From the NCBI GenBank assembly GCA_028287885.1, contig JAQBOT010000475.1, positions 1 to 6,943 on the forward strand: a stretch of DNA of 6,943 nucleotides, in the 5' to 3' direction. Below, piece by piece: positions 5,321 to 6,943 of this stretch. Under the pieces are notes generated by a model. The model searched no databases. It was not told the origin of the DNA and saw only the letters and a program-made list of their open reading frames with translations. The stretch comes from Pedobacter sp. (GTDB lineage Bacteria > Bacteroidota > Bacteroidia > Sphingobacteriales > Sphingobacteriaceae). Both the position numbers and the translations under genes were made by a program. Every line of letters begins with the position of its first letter. Position 1 is the first letter of the stretch.

Positions 5321-6943
5321 ATGATATTGAACAAGCCTAAGCTCGTATTTCTCCAATGGCAGCACCAAAACTTGCCAAACTTCTTGCAGGCACACATGCA
5401 ACTTCATGTAAAGTGTTTAGCGAATGACTTTGAAGTACAAGTTGTCAATTGGGATTGTGATTACCAAGAGATATGTGACACATTCGAGCCAGACTTAGTT
5501 GTATTTGAAAGTGGCTATAAAACGTCCATCTCCAAGAGAATTCAGGTGGAAAATACTTCTTCCCATAATCATATACCGAAAATAGGCTTACATAATGGAG
5601 ACCCATGGTGTGATTGCCGCATCGGCTTCATGTCTGATATGGCCCACTGGGGAATCGACACTTTCTTTACAATTTGCACAACAACTGGCGAACATTCTAG
5701 AGACATTAACGAAAACCTATACGTTTGGGCAAATTCCATTGATGATACTATATACCATGATTACGGCCAAGAAAAAGTTATTCCGATACTCTTCAATGGC
5801 AACACTTCCTCTGTATATCCGTGGAGAAACAAAATCCAAAAAATTGTTAGTAAGAATTACCCGTCATTGTCCTTTCCACATCTTGGATACGAAAGTTATT
5901 CTCCAATCATGATTCACGGGGAGCAATATGCACGCACAATAAATGGATCGTTTTTAGTTCCTGCATGTGGAACAATTGCAAAAGAAATTATTCGTAAACA
6001 CTTTGAAATACCGGCTTGTAGATCATGCCTTATAACTGAAGAATCACCGTCGTTGAAAGCTGCAGGATTTATTGATATGAAAAACTGCGTTTTTGCAGAT
6101 GAGGGTAACGTATTAGACAAAATAGACTTTCTATTTAACAATAGAGATCAACTTTCCGCAATAACAGACGCTGGTTTCAATCTTGTACATGAAAAGCATA
6201 CATTTAAAAATAGGAATGAAATATATCAATGGTATATTCTTAATAAAACAATCAAACCTAGTGAGAGAATAGTTCAAATAAGTCCATTTGAACTCCTACA
6301 AGTTGTCGAAAAGTCAACTGGGGTGTGTAGCAGTCACGTAAATGGTGAAGGATTACATTTGAAATTGCTCAAACAAGGAGACGAGAAACTCCAAACTAAG
6401 CAGTATGCAGAAGCTGAGCGTTTTTTTCTGGAATGTTTAAACTATATCCCATGGATGCCTGAGCCGAAGCTCAGGCTAGCTATCTGCACCCTTTATAATG
6501 GGGATTCGAAAAAAGCGTTGAACTTGGTTCTTACGCCCATCCAAATTAATTTTAGCATGTACAAAGCCTATACACCAGAACCGGTTGAGTGGGCATATTT
6601 AATCAGGTCTTTACTATGTAATGGCCAACTTAGCGATGCAATAATGAGAGCAAATCAATTTGTCAATACCAAGCACTTAGAATTGTCTCGTATCCGCTGG
6701 GTGACTAACTTCTTGCAAACTCAAATAACATTGCCTTTACCGCCCGATGCAGTTAAAGAATCCATGCATACAGTTCATGTTTTTCCGCCTGTTACATTCA
6801 AAACTTGGATTGTTGAACTATGTATCATGCTCACAGCGTGCAATCAGCCACTTTTCGCGGAAGCTCTTAGCAAATACTTTTCTGGAACTGACCTAGAAAA
6901 AAAAAGAGGGGCGGGCGCAATTGCATTTAAACACCAGATGATT
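5321..6943 (+). CDS. CgeB-like GT-B glycosyltransferase with TPR-like C-terminus, 3' end cut off
   Basis: One uninterrupted frame runs from the ATG at 5321 to the window edge, 541 codons without a stop. The N-terminal half looks like a GT-B transferase: a first strand KPKLVFLQWQHQNLPNF (6-21), then TFEPDLVVFESG (54-65) and KIGLHNGDPW (87-96). The block about 208-300 fits the Glyco_trans_1_2 (CgeB-type) domain: IPACRSCLITEESPSLKAAGF (230-250, bounds approximate) for the donor nucleotide side, NCVFADEGNVLDKIDFLFNN (255-274), then AGFNLVHEKHTFKNR (284-298), the usual AG...V...HT..NR ending. From about 345 a helical region resembles TPR units (KLLKQGDEKLQTKQYAEAERF), and a mostly helical stretch continues to the edge. 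TPR-like tails on such enzymes usually mediate protein contacts. An in-frame TAG at 5282-5284 and no other ATG fix the start. Donor and acceptor are unknown. It probably acts with the GT8-like neighbour 76 bases upstream. The true length and any third domain lie outside the window. Confidence 0.8.
   Translation, partial: MILNKPKLVFLQWQHQNLPNFLQAHMQLHVKCLANDFEVQVVNWDCDYQEICDTFEPDLVVFESGYKTSISKRIQVENTSSHNHIPKIGLHNGDPWCDCRIGFMSDMAHWGIDTFFTICTTTGEHSRDINENLYVWANSIDDTIYHDYGQEKVIPILFNGNTSSVYPWRNKIQKIVSKNYPSLSFPHLGYESYSPIMIHGEQYARTINGSFLVPACGTIAKEIIRKHFEIPACRSCLITEESPSLKAAGFIDMKNCVFADEGNVLDKIDFLFNNRDQLSAITDAGFNLVHEKHTFKNRNEIYQWYILNKTIKPSERIVQISPFELLQVVEKSTGVCSSHVNGEGLHLKLLKQGDEKLQTKQYAEAERFFLECLNYIPWMPEPKLRLAICTLYNGDSKKALNLVLTPIQINFSMYKAYTPEPVEWAYLIRSLLCNGQLSDAIMRANQFVNTKHLELSRIRWVTNFLQTQITLPLPPDAVKESMHTVHVFPPVTFKTWIVELCIMLTACNQPLFAEALSKYFSGTDLEKKRGAGAIAFKHQMI

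Noticed and set aside
5595..5912. A 105-codon + strand ORF with an ATG start
   Set aside because: It lies in another frame wholly inside the 5321-6943 gene, whose translation has clear glycosyltransferase features. The 105-residue product resembles nothing I know.
5914..6141. A 75-codon - strand ORF
   Set aside because: It is antisense to the CgeB-like domain of the gene at 5321, which carries the conserved motifs.

Overview
The window looks like part of a surface-polysaccharide or glycoconjugate gene cluster from an AT-rich bacterium, most likely a member of the Bacteroidota. That placement is an inference. It rests on the lack of Shine-Dalgarno sequences before the starts, one candidate promoter close to the Bacteroidota TTTG / TAnnTTTG consensus, and proteins that resemble families common in Bacteroidota exopolysaccharide and O-antigen loci. 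All supported genes are on the + strand and tightly packed. I see no RNA gene, insertion sequence or CRISPR array.

Left part (1-2857), nucleotide-sugar modification: a PglD/NeuD-type sugar O/N-acetyltransferase (26-685) is interrupted by an in-frame TAA at codon 25. It is followed by an extended-SDR NAD-dependent sugar epimerase (726-1709), which overlaps by 4 bases a PLP-dependent DegT/DnrJ/EryC1/StrS sugar aminotransferase (1706-2857). This set resembles pathways that make an acetamido-deoxy sugar, but no clear 4,6-dehydratase is in the window and the acetyltransferase carries a nonsense codon.

Middle (2900-4189), export: a polytopic flippase of the Wzx/PST type. After it comes a 107-base gap (4190-4296) with a possible promoter and a perfect 9-bp hairpin, so a new transcript may begin there.

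Right part (4297-6943), glycosyl transfer: a divergent GT-A enzyme with GT8-type motifs (4297-5244), then a long reading frame that begins at 5321 and is still open at the window edge after 541 codons. The latter looks like a CgeB-type GT-B glycosyltransferase with a TPR-like C-terminal extension. It fills what would otherwise appear to be an intergenic region.

Together the genes would prepare an amino sugar, attach sugars to a lipid-linked or protein acceptor, and move the product across the inner membrane. No Wzy polymerase, Wzz or initiating sugar-phosphate transferase is visible, and both window ends cut through genes or the operon. I found no clearly unprecedented system. The most notable points are the broken acetyltransferase and the unusual pair of glycosyltransferases behind the flippase.
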